Assembly: GCF_025823185.1 (NCBI RefSeq)
Contig: NZ_JACKVK010000004.1
Span: forward strand, 62,001 to 126,000
Direction: 5' to 3'
Source: Mycobacterium yunnanensis
Lineage (GTDB): Bacteria; Actinomycetota; Actinomycetes; Mycobacteriales; Mycobacteriaceae
DNA length: 64,000 nucleotides
The notes below the pieces were generated by a model. It had not been told where the DNA came from. It saw only the letters and a program-made list of their open reading frames with translations, and did no database searches. Position 1 is the first letter of the stretch. Every line of letters begins with the position of its first letter. Below are positions 43,658 through 56,471 of the stretch, piece by piece. Both the position numbers and the translations under genes were made by a program.

Positions 43658-45292
43658 GTTCCATTCCCGTTCGCGTGTGACGCGGTCGGCGCGATCCCTG
43701 GCGCGGGTGGTGCTGCGCCGCGGCATGGTGAGCCCGGCCGTGTGCGGCGTGGGTCGTCCGGTCGTCGTGACCGTGGCGGTGAGTCTGCACAGTTCTGGGA
43801 AGAGCAGTCGGCTGCCCGGTGTGGTGACGAACTCTCGTCCGTCGGGTGCGGTCCAGATGACGGTGCCGTCGTCGAGTTGCCTGTCGCGCCAACCGTTCTC
43901 GCCACCCCAGAAGGTCTTGAGCAGGTGGTGTTTTCGGCAGACGCATTTGAGGTTGGATGCCGCGGTCGGTCCGTGTGGCCACGGAATCGTGTGGTCGACA
44001 TCGCAATTCGTCGCAGGCACGCGGCAGCCCGGGAAGCGGCACGTCATGTCGCGGCAGCGCACGAAGTCGGCCAGTTTCTTCGACGGTCGGTACCGATTCT
44101 CCGGTGGGGCTTGTCCGGGGTGCACGATCCGGGTGATGGTCGCTCCGACGGCGGCGCGGCAGGCGACGGCACCGGGAAGGAATTGGCCGCCCATCAACGC
44201 CGCGGGGCGCAGTGAGGCCAGCCTGCCGGGAGTGGGGGTCATCGCTTCGGTGAGGGTGAGGTCGCGCAGCGGTCTGTCGAACAGATGTGGTTCGTCGCCG
44301 TCGAGTGCGGCGCGCTCGTCGGTGGGAGTGGCAGGATGCGCTGGCCGTGTTTCACACTGCGACGCTGCGTCATCAGACCACGACGCGGAATCGGCTTCAC
44401 CCTCGACGTCCACGCCGGCGGGGTCTTCCGATGGCGCCGGCGTCTCGGGCCTCGGCGCTGGCGGCTCGGAGTCGGGCGTCGTGGTCGGGTCGGCCAGGGT
44501 GTCTTCGCTGGCGATGACGTAGACCACCCCGGTGGCGGGCGGGTTTTGGGCGGCCGCGCAGTCGTCGTTGCCGCACAGGCAGGCCATGCGGTCGGTCCCG
44601 ATGGCGCCGATGGCGTCGGCGCGGAGTTGGTCGGCGGTCCGGGGATCGGCCGGGCAGACGGTGGCGGCCAGGTTCTTCAGTCGTGCCTGGAACGCCTTGG
44701 CGTCGTGGGCGAAGAGGGTGGCCAAGATGGTGGCCATTCCGCTGCCGTCCTCCTCGATGTGCACTTCCACCGACCGGCCTCGGGCCTTGGTCTCGCTGCG
44801 GCGCACCGCGTGCGGGTCGACCTGGTGAACGAAGTAGTCGATGGCCTTCTCGGTCTTGTCGACCGACCGCGGTTCCCAGTCGCCGAATGCCTCGGCGAGC
44901 AGGGCGTCCAGCGCCCGTAGGGCGTCGGGGTCGACGACCAGGGCCCCGCGGTGCACCACGGTCTTCACCAACGCATACGTGATGAGGCCCTCGGCGAACA
45001 CCGCGGCCACCTTGGGGAATCGTTCGTGCAGGGCGACGGCGATCAACAGTTGGTGGGTGGCGGTGCCGGGGGTGATGTTTTGTGCGGCGCCGATGTGGGC
45101 GGCGACGGCGTCGAGGTTGTCCAGGCACCATTGGTCTCGATCGGCGGACCCGGACAGCGCATGTGCCTCGTCGAGCATGGCGGCCATCGTCGCCACCCGT
45201 TGGGCGCAGGCTGCGTTCTCCACTCGCGCCCACGACGACAGCGCCCCGGCACCACGGGTGCCGTTCGTCGCGTCCACCAGATCGTCGAACAT
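43631..45292 (-). CDS. DUF222 / HNH endonuclease (13E12 family)
   Basis: 553 residues from the ATG at 45292. The N-terminal DUF222 region runs to about residue 250, followed by a variable acidic Pro/Ser/Glu segment. A C-terminal HNH domain has CRFPGCRVPATNCDVDHTIPWPHGPTAASNLKCVCRKHH-type zinc cysteines and DH...N...H catalytic residues. These proteins are repeated in mycobacterial genomes and some are reported to be DNA-damage inducible. Its 3' end overlaps the FAD-reductase gene by 27 bases. The duplicated 97-bp element lies beyond its 5' end. Confidence 0.92.
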   Translation of the reverse strand: MFDDLVDATNGTRGAGALSSWARVENAACAQRVATMAAMLDEAHALSGSADRDQWCLDNLDAVAAHIGAAQNITPGTATHQLLIAVALHERFPKVAAVFAEGLITYALVKTVVHRGALVVDPDALRALDALLAEAFGDWEPRSVDKTEKAIDYFVHQVDPHAVRRSETKARGRSVEVHIEEDGSGMATILATLFAHDAKAFQARLKNLAATVCPADPRTADQLRADAIGAIGTDRMACLCGNDDCAAAQNPPATGVVYVIASEDTLADPTTTPDSEPPAPRPETPAPSEDPAGVDVEGEADSASWSDDAASQCETRPAHPATPTDERAALDGDEPHLFDRPLRDLTLTEAMTPTPGRLASLRPAALMGGQFLPGAVACRAAVGATITRIVHPGQAPPENRYRPSKKLADFVRCRDMTCRFPGCRVPATNCDVDHTIPWPHGPTAASNLKCVCRKHHLLKTFWGGENGWRDRQLDDGTVIWTAPDGREFVTTPGSRLLFPELCRLTATVTTTGRPTPHTAGLTMPRRSTTRARDRADRVTREREWNLRSCDPDG

Positions 45293-45314
45293 GAACCCAG
45301 CTTAGGCCTCACCA

Positions 45315-45411
45315 CCGACGAAAACCGTTCTGTAACAGACGTTCTTTGGATAAAGGCCGCACTGTGGACAACCCCGCCCGAGCGTTCAAGAATGTCGGTG
45401 GGTAGTGCTAG
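45315..45411. repeat. Copy A of a 97-bp duplicated element
   Basis: An ungapped imperfect direct repeat of copy B, offset 173 bp. Shared blocks include CCGACGAAA, GTTCTG, CTGTGGACAACCCCG and a 20-base end starting ATGTCGG(T/C)GGG and finishing AGTGCTAG. It lies upstream of the HNH gene. The end block resembles the DNA-damage (PafBC/RecA-NDp) promoter TTGTCRGTG-N8-TAnnnT but has one mismatch in each half. No coding use was seen. Confidence 0.7.
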
Positions 45412-45487
45412 GTGCCGCCGCGGCGTCAGCCTTCGTGCCGCTGAGCGCTTCCGCATATCCTGGCTGATAGCGAATTGTGAGGTCATG

Positions 45488-45584
45488 CCGACGAAAGTGG
45501 TTCTGCTACACGCATTCTGTGAATAGAACCCGCCCTGTGGACAACCCCGACCAAGCCGCCAAAGATGTCGGCGGGTAGTGCTAG
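45488..45584. repeat. Copy B of a 97-bp duplicated element
   Basis: The second, diverged copy of the element at 45315. Its last bases include the stop codon of the ABC transporter gene that ends at 45581. The two copies fill most of the 288-base gap 45293-45580, in which no gene was recognised. Confidence 0.7.
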
Positions 45585-47482
45585 TGCGACGTCGTGGCGG
45601 CCAGTCGCCACCGGCCGGATCCGAGAAGCTCGAGCCGGCCGTCATGATGCTGTTCGACCGTGCTGCGGTGGCTCGTGCTGATGACGACGCACTGCGGAAG
45701 TCGTTCGCGCAGTAAACGATACAGCGCGAACTCCTGCCCCTCGTCGAGTGCGGACGTCGACTCGTCGAGGAACACCGCGCTCGGCGCGTTCAGCAGCACC
45801 CGGACGAACGCCACCCGCTGTTGCTCGCCGGGGGAGAGGACCTTCGACCAGTCGGAGACCTCGTCGAGGCGCGCCCCCAGATGTCCCAGGGCCACCCGAT
45901 CCAGCTCGGCGCGAATGTCGTCATCGGCGAACGACTCCGCGGCCGACGGATAGCACAGCACGGTGCGCAGATCGCCCAAGGGGGCGTAGGGCAGCTGCGG
46001 CAGGAACATCGCGCCCTCGCTGCTGGGATAGCGCACGGTGCCCGAGGTGTAGGGCCACAGCTGGGCGAGGCTCCGCAGCAGAGTGGTCTTCCCCGTGCCC
46101 GACGGTCCCGTGATGACCAGCGAACCACCCGCAGCCAGTCGCACCGCGAGCCCGTCGACCAGTGACTCACCTGCCGGTGAACGCACGTCGACCGCGTCGA
46201 TCTCCACCCCTCCGTCGGTGCTGGTTTCCACGGCCAAACTTCCGAGCGCCCTTGCTCGTTCATTCGCCGTCAGGAGTCCGTCGAGGCGGATGATGACGGC
46301 CCGGTAGCTGGCGAAGGAGTCGTACACCGCGCGAAAGAACGACAGCGACGCCTGCACCGACCGGAAGGCGCTCGAGGATTGGCTGACGTCGCCAAGGTTG
46401 ATCTCACCGGCGAAGAGTCGCGGGGCCTGCACGATCAACGGCAACGGGTCCACGATCTGGGACATCGCCTTGTTCCAGCCGAGGAACGCCACCCCGCGCC
46501 ACACCAACCTCCGATAATTCGCCACGACCCTGCCGAACCGCTCGGACAGGCCGCGCCGTTCGACCTGTTCTCCGCGCGAGAAGCCAATCGCCTCCGCGGC
46601 GTCACGCACCCGCACCAGGGCGTAACGGAATGCCGCGTTGGTCATCTCGTTGCGAAAGCTCAAACCGATGATGGGTCGACCGATCCAGAACGACACCACC
46701 GTCGCGGCCGCCACGAACAGCAGCACGATCCAGAACAGCGCCTTGGGCACCGTCACCCCGAAGAAGGTCAAGGGCCCGGCCAGATTCCACAGGATCGGCG
46801 TGAACGCCACCACCGACACCGTCGAATACACCGCGCCGAACAACAACGTGGTGGACGTGCCCACGGTCGGGGTGTTGGTCTCCGGGCCCGTGCCGGTGGT
46901 GAACACGTCGACGTCCTGCTGGATGCGCTGATCGGGATTGTCCACCGCGTCCTCGCCCAAGAACCGGCCCCGGTAGTAGGCCCGGCCGTCGAGCCAATCG
47001 CCGGTCAACCGGTCGGTGAGCCAGACCCGCCACCGAATGATGAAGAACTGCATCAGATACAGGTCCAGCAGGGTCTGCGCCAAGTACGCGACGACGAGCA
47101 GGGCGAACACCACGATCGAGAACCAGAAGCCACGGATCCCTGAGTCCCGGACGGCGTCGTCACCCGCGCTGGCGCCCTCGAACGCGACCTGCAGCGCGGA
47201 GTACTGGTCGTTGCCGTAATAGCTGAACAGGACGTCCATCCGCACCGACACCATCACCGACAACAGCAGGACACCGACCATCGCCCAGACCGGAATGCTC
47301 TGGCGGCCAATGAAGTACGGCCCGGTGATGCGCCAATACTGGCGACCCCACGTGGTGAAGCGTGAAAGCAGGGCCAATATCGCCAGCATCGCCACGGCGC
47401 TGATCGCCCACGCCTTGGCCACCCAGATCAGCGACGCGACGACCTCATTGCCCCAGTCCAGCGACGGAGTGAACGGCTCCAT
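45581..47482 (-). CDS. BacA/SbmA-like ABC transporter, third tandem copy
   Basis: 633 residues: six membrane segments (about 15-320) of the SbmA/BacA type fused to an ABC ATPase. Walker A is [11 protein letters not shown], the signature LSPGEQQR and Walker [11 protein letters not shown]. It resembles M. tuberculosis Rv1819c, which takes up cobalamin and peptides such as bleomycin. It starts 30 bases after the stop of the next upstream copy. No strong ribosome binding site was seen. Confidence 0.92.
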   Translation of the reverse strand: MEPFTPSLDWGNEVVASLIWVAKAWAISAVAMLAILALLSRFTTWGRQYWRITGPYFIGRQSIPVWAMVGVLLLSVMVSVRMDVLFSYYGNDQYSALQVAFEGASAGDDAVRDSGIRGFWFSIVVFALLVVAYLAQTLLDLYLMQFFIIRWRVWLTDRLTGDWLDGRAYYRGRFLGEDAVDNPDQRIQQDVDVFTTGTGPETNTPTVGTSTTLLFGAVYSTVSVVAFTPILWNLAGPLTFFGVTVPKALFWIVLLFVAAATVVSFWIGRPIIGLSFRNEMTNAAFRYALVRVRDAAEAIGFSRGEQVERRGLSERFGRVVANYRRLVWRGVAFLGWNKAMSQIVDPLPLIVQAPRLFAGEINLGDVSQSSSAFRSVQASLSFFRAVYDSFASYRAVIIRLDGLLTANERARALGSLAVETSTDGGVEIDAVDVRSPAGESLVDGLAVRLAAGGSLVITGPSGTGKTTLLRSLAQLWPYTSGTVRYPSSEGAMFLPQLPYAPLGDLRTVLCYPSAAESFADDDIRAELDRVALGHLGARLDEVSDWSKVLSPGEQQRVAFVRVLLNAPSAVFLDESTSALDEGQEFALYRLLRERLPQCVVISTSHRSTVEQHHDGRLELLGSGRWRLAATTSH

Positions 47483-47512
47483 GGAGGGAAGCTACTCCGG
47501 CCCACGGGAGCA

Positions 47513-49441
47513 TCAGACCGGAACGGGTTCGGGCTCCTCGCCGACGTCGGTGATCTCCCACTCGCCGTCACCGAGCAGGCGCAGTTCCTTGTCGTGGTGC
47601 TGCTCGACGGTCTTGCGGTGACTGACGCTGACCAGGATCATCTCGGGCAGTTCGGTGCGGACGAGCTGATACAACGTCATCTCCAGGCCCTCGTCGAGGG
47701 CGGAGGTCGACTCGTCGAGGAAGACGGCCTTCGGCTTGGTCAGCAGGATGCGCGCAAACGCGATGCGCTGCTGCTCGCCGGGGGAGAGCACCTTGGCCCA
47801 GTCCTGCACCTCGTCGAGACGGTCGTTGAGGTGGGGCAGCGCCACCCGCGTCAGGACGGCCTGCAACTCCGAATCCGAGATCGAGCCTTCCTCGCCGGGG
47901 TAGGTGACGACGGCCCGCAGATCACCGAGCGGCACGTACGGCATCTGCGACAGGAACATCGTCTCGTTCGGCCCGCAGGGGCGGGTCAGCGTGCCGGAGG
48001 TGAAGGGCCACAGTTCGCCCAGACTGCGCAGCAGCGTGGTCTTTCCGCTACCCGATTTGCCGGTGATCACCATGGTGTCGCCGACTTCCAGCCGCAGGTC
48101 TAGCGGATTGATGAGCTGCCTGCCGTCGGGGGTGCGAACCTCGACCTTCTCCAGCTCGACGGTTCCGTCGACGCAGGCTGCCGTCGTCACGGTCTGCAGT
48201 TCCCGACCCTCCTCGTTGGCGACGACGAGGCCTTCGAGACGGATGATCGCCGCACGGTAGCCGGCGAACTGGTCGTAGGCGTTGCGGAAGAAGGACAACC
48301 CGTCCTGGATGCTGCCGAACGCCGACGCCGACTGGGTCATGTCGCCCAGCTGGATCTCACCGGCGAAGAAGCGTGGGAACTGCAAGACGTAGGGCAGCGG
48401 CTGAATGACCTGGCTCAGCGACAGGTTCCATCCGTAGAACCCGATCATCCGGTTGATGTAGCGCTTGTAGTTGGCGACCACCTTGGCGAATCGTTGCCGC
48501 AGTCCCGTGCGCTCGGCGATCTCGCCACGGTAGAAGGCCACCGCCTCGGACGCGTCGCGCAACCGCACCAACGCGTAGCGGAACGCGGCGTTGAACTTCT
48601 CGTTGTCGAAGGCGAACCAGATGATCGGCTTGCCGATCCAGAAGGCGATCACCGAGGCGAAGACCACGTAGGCCAACCCGATCCAAAACATCGCCTTGGG
48701 CAAGGTGAAGCCGAACAGCGTCAGCGGCCCGGACAGGCTCCACAGGATCGCGGTGAACGAGATCATCGACGCGACGGCGTTGATGGCACCGAAGATCAGG
48801 GTCGAGCCGGTGGTGATGTTCGGGGTGTTGGGCGTCGGGCCGACACCGGTAGTGAAGATGTCGATGTCGGTCTGGATGCGCTGATCCGGGTTGTCGATCG
48901 TGTCGTCGATGAAGCGGGCGCGGTAATAGGCCTTGCCGTCGAGCCAGTCCCCGGTGAGCCGGTCGGTCAGCCACGCGCGCCAGCGCAGGATGAACCGCTG
49001 CATCAGGAACAGATCCAGCATGACCCGCGCGACGTAGATGGTTGCCAGTACGCAGAAGACGGCAATGGAGAACCAGAAGCCGTGCTTACCGGACTGCTTG
49101 ACCGCCTCGTCGCCGCTCGCCAATCCGGCGGCCACGACTTGGAAGCTGGTCGACAGGTCGTTGCCGTAATAGCTGAGCAGAACCGACAGCCGAACCCCGA
49201 GGATGACCGACAGCAGCAGGCCCGCCAACCACAGCCACACCACGATGCTCGAACGGCCGGTGAAGTACGCGCCGGTGACGCGCCAGAACTGGCGACCCCA
49301 GGTGGTGAAGCGGCCGATCAGCGTCAAGATGATCAGTGTGGACGCCGCGGCGATCGCCCACGCCTTGACGATCCACCACACGGACGTGAGCCACTCGTTG
49401 CTCCAATCCAGCGTCGGAGTCCACATGTCCATTCCGGTCAT
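47513..49441 (-). CDS. BacA/SbmA-like ABC transporter, second tandem copy
   Basis: 642 residues from the ATG at 49441 (in-frame ATGs at 49432 and 49426 are alternatives). Same fused layout: membrane domain with [18 protein letters not shown] at the start, then an ATPase with Walker [12 protein letters not shown] (Lys replaces the Pro of the other copies), signature LSPGEQQR and Walker [11 protein letters not shown]. The C-terminus extends with [16 protein letters not shown]. Likely import of a cobalamin-like or peptide substrate. Confidence 0.92.
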   Translation of the reverse strand: MTGMDMWTPTLDWSNEWLTSVWWIVKAWAIAAASTLIILTLIGRFTTWGRQFWRVTGAYFTGRSSIVVWLWLAGLLLSVILGVRLSVLLSYYGNDLSTSFQVVAAGLASGDEAVKQSGKHGFWFSIAVFCVLATIYVARVMLDLFLMQRFILRWRAWLTDRLTGDWLDGKAYYRARFIDDTIDNPDQRIQTDIDIFTTGVGPTPNTPNITTGSTLIFGAINAVASMISFTAILWSLSGPLTLFGFTLPKAMFWIGLAYVVFASVIAFWIGKPIIWFAFDNEKFNAAFRYALVRLRDASEAVAFYRGEIAERTGLRQRFAKVVANYKRYINRMIGFYGWNLSLSQVIQPLPYVLQFPRFFAGEIQLGDMTQSASAFGSIQDGLSFFRNAYDQFAGYRAAIIRLEGLVVANEEGRELQTVTTAACVDGTVELEKVEVRTPDGRQLINPLDLRLEVGDTMVITGKSGSGKTTLLRSLGELWPFTSGTLTRPCGPNETMFLSQMPYVPLGDLRAVVTYPGEEGSISDSELQAVLTRVALPHLNDRLDEVQDWAKVLSPGEQQRIAFARILLTKPKAVFLDESTSALDEGLEMTLYQLVRTELPEMILVSVSHRKTVEQHHDKELRLLGDGEWEITDVGEEPEPVPV

Positions 49442-49486
49442 CGGGAGAACGTACCTTGGCGAGCTGGTGGCAGCCGGTCAGAGGGG

Positions 49487-51397
49487 TCAAGTCGAGGTGG
49501 AGACCGGATCGAGCCGCCAGCCACCGGCGCCGAGCAACTCCAGTTGACGGTCGTGATGCTGCTCGACGGTCTCGCGGTGGCTCACGCTGACCAGGATCGT
49601 CGAGGGCAACTCGTCCCGAAGTAGCCGGTAGAGCATCACTTCCAGGCCCTCGTCCATCGCCGAGGTCGACTCGTCGAGGAAGACCACCCGCGGCCGGTGC
49701 AGGAGGATCCGCGCGAACGCGACGCGCTGTTGTTCACCGACCGAGAGGATCCGCGCCCAGTCCTTGTTCTCGGTGATCCGAATGACCAGATGCGGTAGCG
49801 CCACCTTCACCAAGGCCTGCTGGACGGCCGCCGCGTCGACCTCCTCGGGCGGGCGGGGGTAGGACACCACTGCGCGCAGATCGCCCAGTGGGATGTAGGG
49901 CAGTTGGGAGACGAACATGACCTCGCGCTCGGCGACGGGGAACTCGACCCGGCCCGACGCGTGGGGCCACAGTCCCGCGAGGCTCTCCAGCAGGGTGGTC
50001 TTGCCGCTGCCCGAGGGGCCGGTGACCACCACGCTCTCGCCGGGGTCGAGGCGGGCGTCGAGTGCCTCGACCAGGAGTTGCCCGTCGGGCGTGCGCACGT
50101 CGACGCCCTCGAGGCGCAGACCGTCGCCCCCGGAGCGACCGACGGTCAGTCGGGGGAGACCCCGGGTGGCCTCGTTGGCGGTCTGCAGACCGTCGAGGCG
50201 GATCAGCGCGGCGCGGTAGCTGGCGAACGCGTCGTAGGCGTTGCGAAAGAACGACAGCGCGTCGTGGATGGCATGGAACGCCGTCGCCGATTGCATGACG
50301 TCACCGAAGGAGATGCGGCCGGCGAAGAGGCGCTGTGCCTGCACGATGTACGGCAGCGGGTTGATGGCCTGGCTCACCGAGAGGTTGAAGCCGAGGAACG
50401 CCACCATCCGGTTGAGCCAGTGCCGGTAGTTGACGACGACGGCGTCCAGGCGCGTAGTCAACAGCCGACGTTCGGCGTCTTCGCCGCGGTAGAGGCCAAC
50501 GGCGCTGGCGGCCTCCTTCATCCGCACCATCGCATATCGCAGACTGGCGTTGCGGAACTCGTTGAGGAAGCTCAGCCGGATCAACGGCCGGCCGATCCAG
50601 AACGCCAGCACCGTGGCCACCAGCACGTAGACGATCACGATCCAGAACAGTGCCCGCGGCAGCGTCACGTCGGCGACGGTCAGCGGGCCCGACAGCCTCC
50701 ACAGGATCACGCCGAAGGACGCGACGCTCAGCACCGATTCGACGGCGCCGAAGAGCAAGGTGTTCCCCGACCCGTGGGAGGGCACATTCGGTTCCCCGGT
50801 GCCGTTGGTGACGACGTCGACGTCCTGCTGGATGCGTTGGTCGGGGTTGTCGATCGGGGTGCTGATCAGTTGCCCCCGGTAGTAGGCGTACCCGCCGAGC
50901 CAGTCGTCGACCAGCCGCCGCGTCAGCCACACCCGCCACCGAATCGCGAAGCGCTGCATCAGATAGAGGTCGACCAGCGACCGCACGGTCGCGACGGTCG
51001 CCAGCACCGCGAAGATCCGCATCGATTGCCAGAACCCGTCTACCCCGGATTCCCTGCGTGCCGCGCCCGGATCACCGGATCCCTCGAACGCGACCTGCAA
51101 CGACGAGAACAGGTCGTTGGCGTAATAGCTCAACAACACCGCGATCCGCACCGACAACACCGCAGATAGCAGCAGACCGGCCAGCATCAGCCACACCGTG
51201 ACCCGCGCGGAGGAGGTGGTGAAGTAGGGGCCGTTGAGTCGCCAGAACTGCCGGCCCCACTCGGTGTGGCGGCCGACGAGGACCAGGATCACCGCCAGGC
51301 ACACCGCCGCGACGACGAATGCCTCGAGGACCCACAGCGCCGAGGCGAACAGTTCGTCACCCCAGTCGACGGAGGGAGCGAATCCGTTCGAATTCAT
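49487..51397 (-). CDS. BacA/SbmA-like ABC transporter, first tandem copy
   Basis: 636 residues from the ATG at 51397, with AAGGAG 5 bases upstream. Fused six-helix domain and ATPase: Walker [12 protein letters not shown], signature LSVGEQQR (Val replaces Pro of the other two), Walker [11 protein letters not shown]. The position directly divergent from secA2 is close to that of Rv1819c in M. tuberculosis, so this copy is the best candidate for the orthologue. The three copies have diverged throughout their length. Confidence 0.93.
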   Translation of the reverse strand: MNSNGFAPSVDWGDELFASALWVLEAFVVAAVCLAVILVLVGRHTEWGRQFWRLNGPYFTTSSARVTVWLMLAGLLLSAVLSVRIAVLLSYYANDLFSSLQVAFEGSGDPGAARRESGVDGFWQSMRIFAVLATVATVRSLVDLYLMQRFAIRWRVWLTRRLVDDWLGGYAYYRGQLISTPIDNPDQRIQQDVDVVTNGTGEPNVPSHGSGNTLLFGAVESVLSVASFGVILWRLSGPLTVADVTLPRALFWIVIVYVLVATVLAFWIGRPLIRLSFLNEFRNASLRYAMVRMKEAASAVGLYRGEDAERRLLTTRLDAVVVNYRHWLNRMVAFLGFNLSVSQAINPLPYIVQAQRLFAGRISFGDVMQSATAFHAIHDALSFFRNAYDAFASYRAALIRLDGLQTANEATRGLPRLTVGRSGGDGLRLEGVDVRTPDGQLLVEALDARLDPGESVVVTGPSGSGKTTLLESLAGLWPHASGRVEFPVAEREVMFVSQLPYIPLGDLRAVVSYPRPPEEVDAAAVQQALVKVALPHLVIRITENKDWARILSVGEQQRVAFARILLHRPRVVFLDESTSAMDEGLEVMLYRLLRDELPSTILVSVSHRETVEQHHDRQLELLGAGGWRLDPVSTST

Positions 51398-51462
51398 CGC
51401 CACTCCTTCGCGGCCTCGGGCGAGGACGCTGTGTGCGGCAAGTTACCGCGTACCGTGAACGC

Positions 51463-53820
<2,358 letters not shown>

Positions 53821-53830
53821 GTTCATCGGT

Positions 53831-54445
53831 ATGAACGCCGGGGACGCGGGGGAGGTCCTCTCGGACCGCGTGTTGACGATCCCCAACGCGCTCAGCGTGT
53901 TGCGACTGATCCTGGTCCCGGTCTTCATCTACCTGCTGCTCGTCGCGCACGCCAACGCCTGGGCCGTCGGCGTGCTCATGTTCAGTGGATTCTCCGACTG
54001 GGCCGACGGCAAGATCGCCCGGCTGTTCGACAACCAATCCTCGCGCCTCGGCGCCTTGCTCGATCCGGCGGTCGACCGCATCTACATGCTCGTGGTCCCG
54101 GTGGTCATGGCCGTCGGCGGCATCGTGCCGTGGTGGTTCGTCGCGACGTTGATCGGCCGCGACGCCGTGTTGGCACTGACCCTGCCGATCCTGCGCAGCC
54201 GTGGGCTGACCGCGCTGACCGTCACCTACGTCGGCAAGGCCGCCACGTTCGCGTTGATGTCGGGTTTTCCGCTGGTGCTGCTCGGTCAATGGGATGCGTT
54301 GTGGAGCAGGGTGATCCTGGCCATCGGGTGGGCCTTCCTCGGCTGGGGGATGGCGATGTACCTGTGGTCGGGGGCGCTGTACCTGCTGCAGACCGCGATG
54401 GTGGTGCGGCAGGTGCCGCGTCGGCCCGCCGGGGGACGTGTCTGA
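53831..54445 (+). CDS. pgsA2: CDP-alcohol phosphatidyltransferase (PgsA2-like)
   Basis: 204 residues with several membrane helices. The CDP-OH-P motif begins with Asp56 and Asp59-Gly60 and continues to Asp78 and Asp82 (FSGFSDWADGKIARL...GALLDPAVDR). It has nine rather than the usual eight residues between AR and Gly74, owing to one extra Asp (LFDNQSSRL). The protein makes a phospholipid head group; the exact product of Rv1822 homologues is unsettled. The 3' end overlaps the DUF881 gene by 8 bases. Confidence 0.9.
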   Translation: MNAGDAGEVLSDRVLTIPNALSVLRLILVPVFIYLLLVAHANAWAVGVLMFSGFSDWADGKIARLFDNQSSRLGALLDPAVDRIYMLVVPVVMAVGGIVPWWFVATLIGRDAVLALTLPILRSRGLTALTVTYVGKAATFALMSGFPLVLLGQWDALWSRVILAIGWAFLGWGMAMYLWSGALYLLQTAMVVRQVPRRPAGGRV

Positions 54446-55352
54446 CCGCGAGCGTGCGCTCGGCGGCTACAGCCCGGACGCCGGACGCAACGCTCACCAG
54501 GCGGGCGCCCCGACGATGATCCCGGTGCCCTCCCTGCTGAGGTCACTGTTGTCCGAGCACCTCGACCCCGGCTATGCCGCCGCGGCGAAGCGACGCGCGA
54601 CGGCCGCCCCGCCGCGGCCCGTGGTGACGTGGGGCTGGCAGATCCTGGCAGGCCTGTTGGTGACGGCGGTGTTCGCCGCGGCCGCCGCCCAGGCGACCTC
54701 CGTGGCCCCCGCGACCCAGGAGACCCGGCAGGTGCTCGCCACGGGGGTGCGCAACGCCGAACGCGCGAACGAGGCGGGCGCCAGGCGCCGCGACGCCCTC
54801 GCCGGGCAGGTCGAATCCGAACGCCGGGAGCGGCTCGCCGGCGACGAGCAGGGCCGCCAACTCTTGGCCGACCTCGACGTCGCGGAGTTCGCCGCCGCGG
54901 CCACCGCCGTGCACGGTCCTGGACTGAACGTCACCGTCACCGAGGCCAGCGGGGCCCGCGACCTGAGCGACGTGTCCAAGCAGCGGGTGGCCGGCAGTCC
55001 CCAGGTGATCCTCGACCGCGACCTGCAACTGGTCGTCGACTCGTTGTGGGTCAGCGGCGCCGAGGCCATCGCCATCGGAGACGTCCGCATCGGTCCCAAC
55101 GTCACGATCCGGCAGGCGGGCGGCGGCCTGTTGGTCGACAACCAGCCCATCGCCAACCCCTACGTGGTGCGCGCCATCGGGCCGCCGCACGCAATGGGTG
55201 ACTCGTTCGACCAGAGTCCGGGCCTGCAGCGGCTGCGGATCTTAGAGGCGGCCTACGGCGTCACCGTCAACGTCAGCGAAGCAGAGGACCTGAAGTTGCC
55301 CGCCGGCTCCGTGCGAGAGGTCAACTTCGCCAAGCAGATTGGGGCGAAATGA
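54438..55352 (+). CDS. DUF881 membrane-anchored protein
   Basis: 304 residues from the GTG at 54438. An N-terminal cytoplasmic tail, one transmembrane segment (about 62-85), a coiled-coil-like Arg/Glu-rich stretch, then the DUF881 core (GPGLNVTVTEASG...QVILDRDLQLVVDSLWVSGAEAIAIGDVRIG). The family occurs near septum and envelope genes in Gram-positives. It overlaps the next gene by 4 bases. Confidence 0.92.
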   Translation: MSDRERALGGYSPDAGRNAHQAGAPTMIPVPSLLRSLLSEHLDPGYAAAAKRRATAAPPRPVVTWGWQILAGLLVTAVFAAAAAQATSVAPATQETRQVLATGVRNAERANEAGARRRDALAGQVESERRERLAGDEQGRQLLADLDVAEFAAAATAVHGPGLNVTVTEASGARDLSDVSKQRVAGSPQVILDRDLQLVVDSLWVSGAEAIAIGDVRIGPNVTIRQAGGGLLVDNQPIANPYVVRAIGPPHAMGDSFDQSPGLQRLRILEAAYGVTVNVSEAEDLKLPAGSVREVNFAKQIGAK

Positions 55353-55681
55353 TCGGAATTGCCGCACTCGTCGTCGGCATCGTCCTCGGCCTGGTGTTCC
55401 ACCCCAGCGTGCCCGAGGCGATCCAGCCGTACCTGCCGATCGCCGTCGTCGCCGCGCTCGACGCGGTGTTCGGTGGCCTGCGCGCCTACCTCGAGCGCAT
55501 CTTCGACGCCAAGGTCTTCGTAGTGTCGTTCGTCTTCAACGTGCTCGTCGCGACGCTGATCGTCTTCGTCGGCGACCAGCTCGGGGTGGGCACCCAACTC
55601 TCCACCGCCATCATCGTGGTGCTCGGCATCCGGATCTTCGGCAACGCCGCCGCGCTGCGGCGCAGGCTGTTCGGGGCGTGA
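55349..55681 (+). CDS. Small basic family (SBP/DUF1290) membrane protein
   Basis: 110 residues, three to four hydrophobic segments and a basic C-terminal AAALRRRLFGA. DUF1290 proteins are always found between DUF881 genes. Function is unknown, likely in envelope or division machinery. Confidence 0.92.
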   Translation: MIGIAALVVGIVLGLVFHPSVPEAIQPYLPIAVVAALDAVFGGLRAYLERIFDAKVFVVSFVFNVLVATLIVFVGDQLGVGTQLSTAIIVVLGIRIFGNAAALRRRLFGA

Positions 55682-55684
55682 GCG

Positions 55685-56455
55685 ATGGCCGACTCCGACG
55701 ACGCACCGCCGCCCGAACACGGCAGGCACGAGCTGCCCGACGACGCGCCGCGCCCGCGGCCGCGCCGGCGGCTGGCCTTCGGTGCGCTCGCCGTCGTGCT
55801 GTGCCTGCTGCTGGGTGTCGCGATCGTCACCCAGGCCCGCCAAACGGAGTCCGGTGACTCCCTGGAGACCGCCCGCCCGGCCGACCTGCTCGTGCTCCTC
55901 GATTCGCTGCAGCAGCGCGAGGCGGCGCTCAACACCGAGGTCGCCGACCTGCAGCGCACCCTGGAATCGCTGCGCACCTCCGGTTCCGACGACCAGGCCG
56001 CCATCGAGAACGCCCGCGCCCGGCTGGCCGCGCTGTCGATCCTGATCGGGACCGTCGCGGCGACGGGCCCGGGGGTGACGATCACCATCGACGACGTCGC
56101 GCCGGGGGTGTCGCCCGAGACCATGCTCGACGTGATCAACGAGTTGCGGGCCGCAGGTGCGGAGGCGATGCAGATCAGTGCCGCAGGCACGCCGCCGGTG
56201 CGACTCGGCGTCGACTCGTGGGTGGTGGGATCCCCCGGGGCCCTGGTCCTCGACGGCACCACCCTGTCCCCGCCCTATTCCGTTCTCGCCATTGGCGATC
56301 CGGCGACGTTGTCGGCGGCCATGAACATCCCGGGTGGGGCCGTCGACAGCGTCGAACGCGTCGGCGGCACAATGTCGGTGTCTCAGGCGGACGTGGTGAA
56401 CGTGACCGCCTTGCGGCAACCGAAACCCCGCCAATACGCTCAGCCAGACAAGTGA
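55685..56455 (+). CDS. DUF881 membrane-anchored protein, second copy
   Basis: 256 residues. A single transmembrane segment (about 38-55), a helical stretch rich in Glu and Arg, and the DUF881 core (GPGVTITIDDVAPGVS...MLDVINELRAAGAEAMQI). It pairs with the earlier DUF881 gene, flanking the small basic protein, as in M. tuberculosis Rv1823-Rv1825. gcvH follows after 16 bases. Confidence 0.92.
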   Translation: MADSDDAPPPEHGRHELPDDAPRPRPRRRLAFGALAVVLCLLLGVAIVTQARQTESGDSLETARPADLLVLLDSLQQREAALNTEVADLQRTLESLRTSGSDDQAAIENARARLAALSILIGTVAATGPGVTITIDDVAPGVSPETMLDVINELRAAGAEAMQISAAGTPPVRLGVDSWVVGSPGALVLDGTTLSPPYSVLAIGDPATLSAAMNIPGGAVDSVERVGGTMSVSQADVVNVTALRQPKPRQYAQPDK

Positions 56456-56471
56456 ACACACGAGGAGCCCA

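Noticed and set aside
43631..45584. HNH gene with flanking repeats as an active mobile element or homing intron
   Set aside because: The repeats lie on one side only, there is no transposase, target duplication or interrupted gene, so mobility is not supported.
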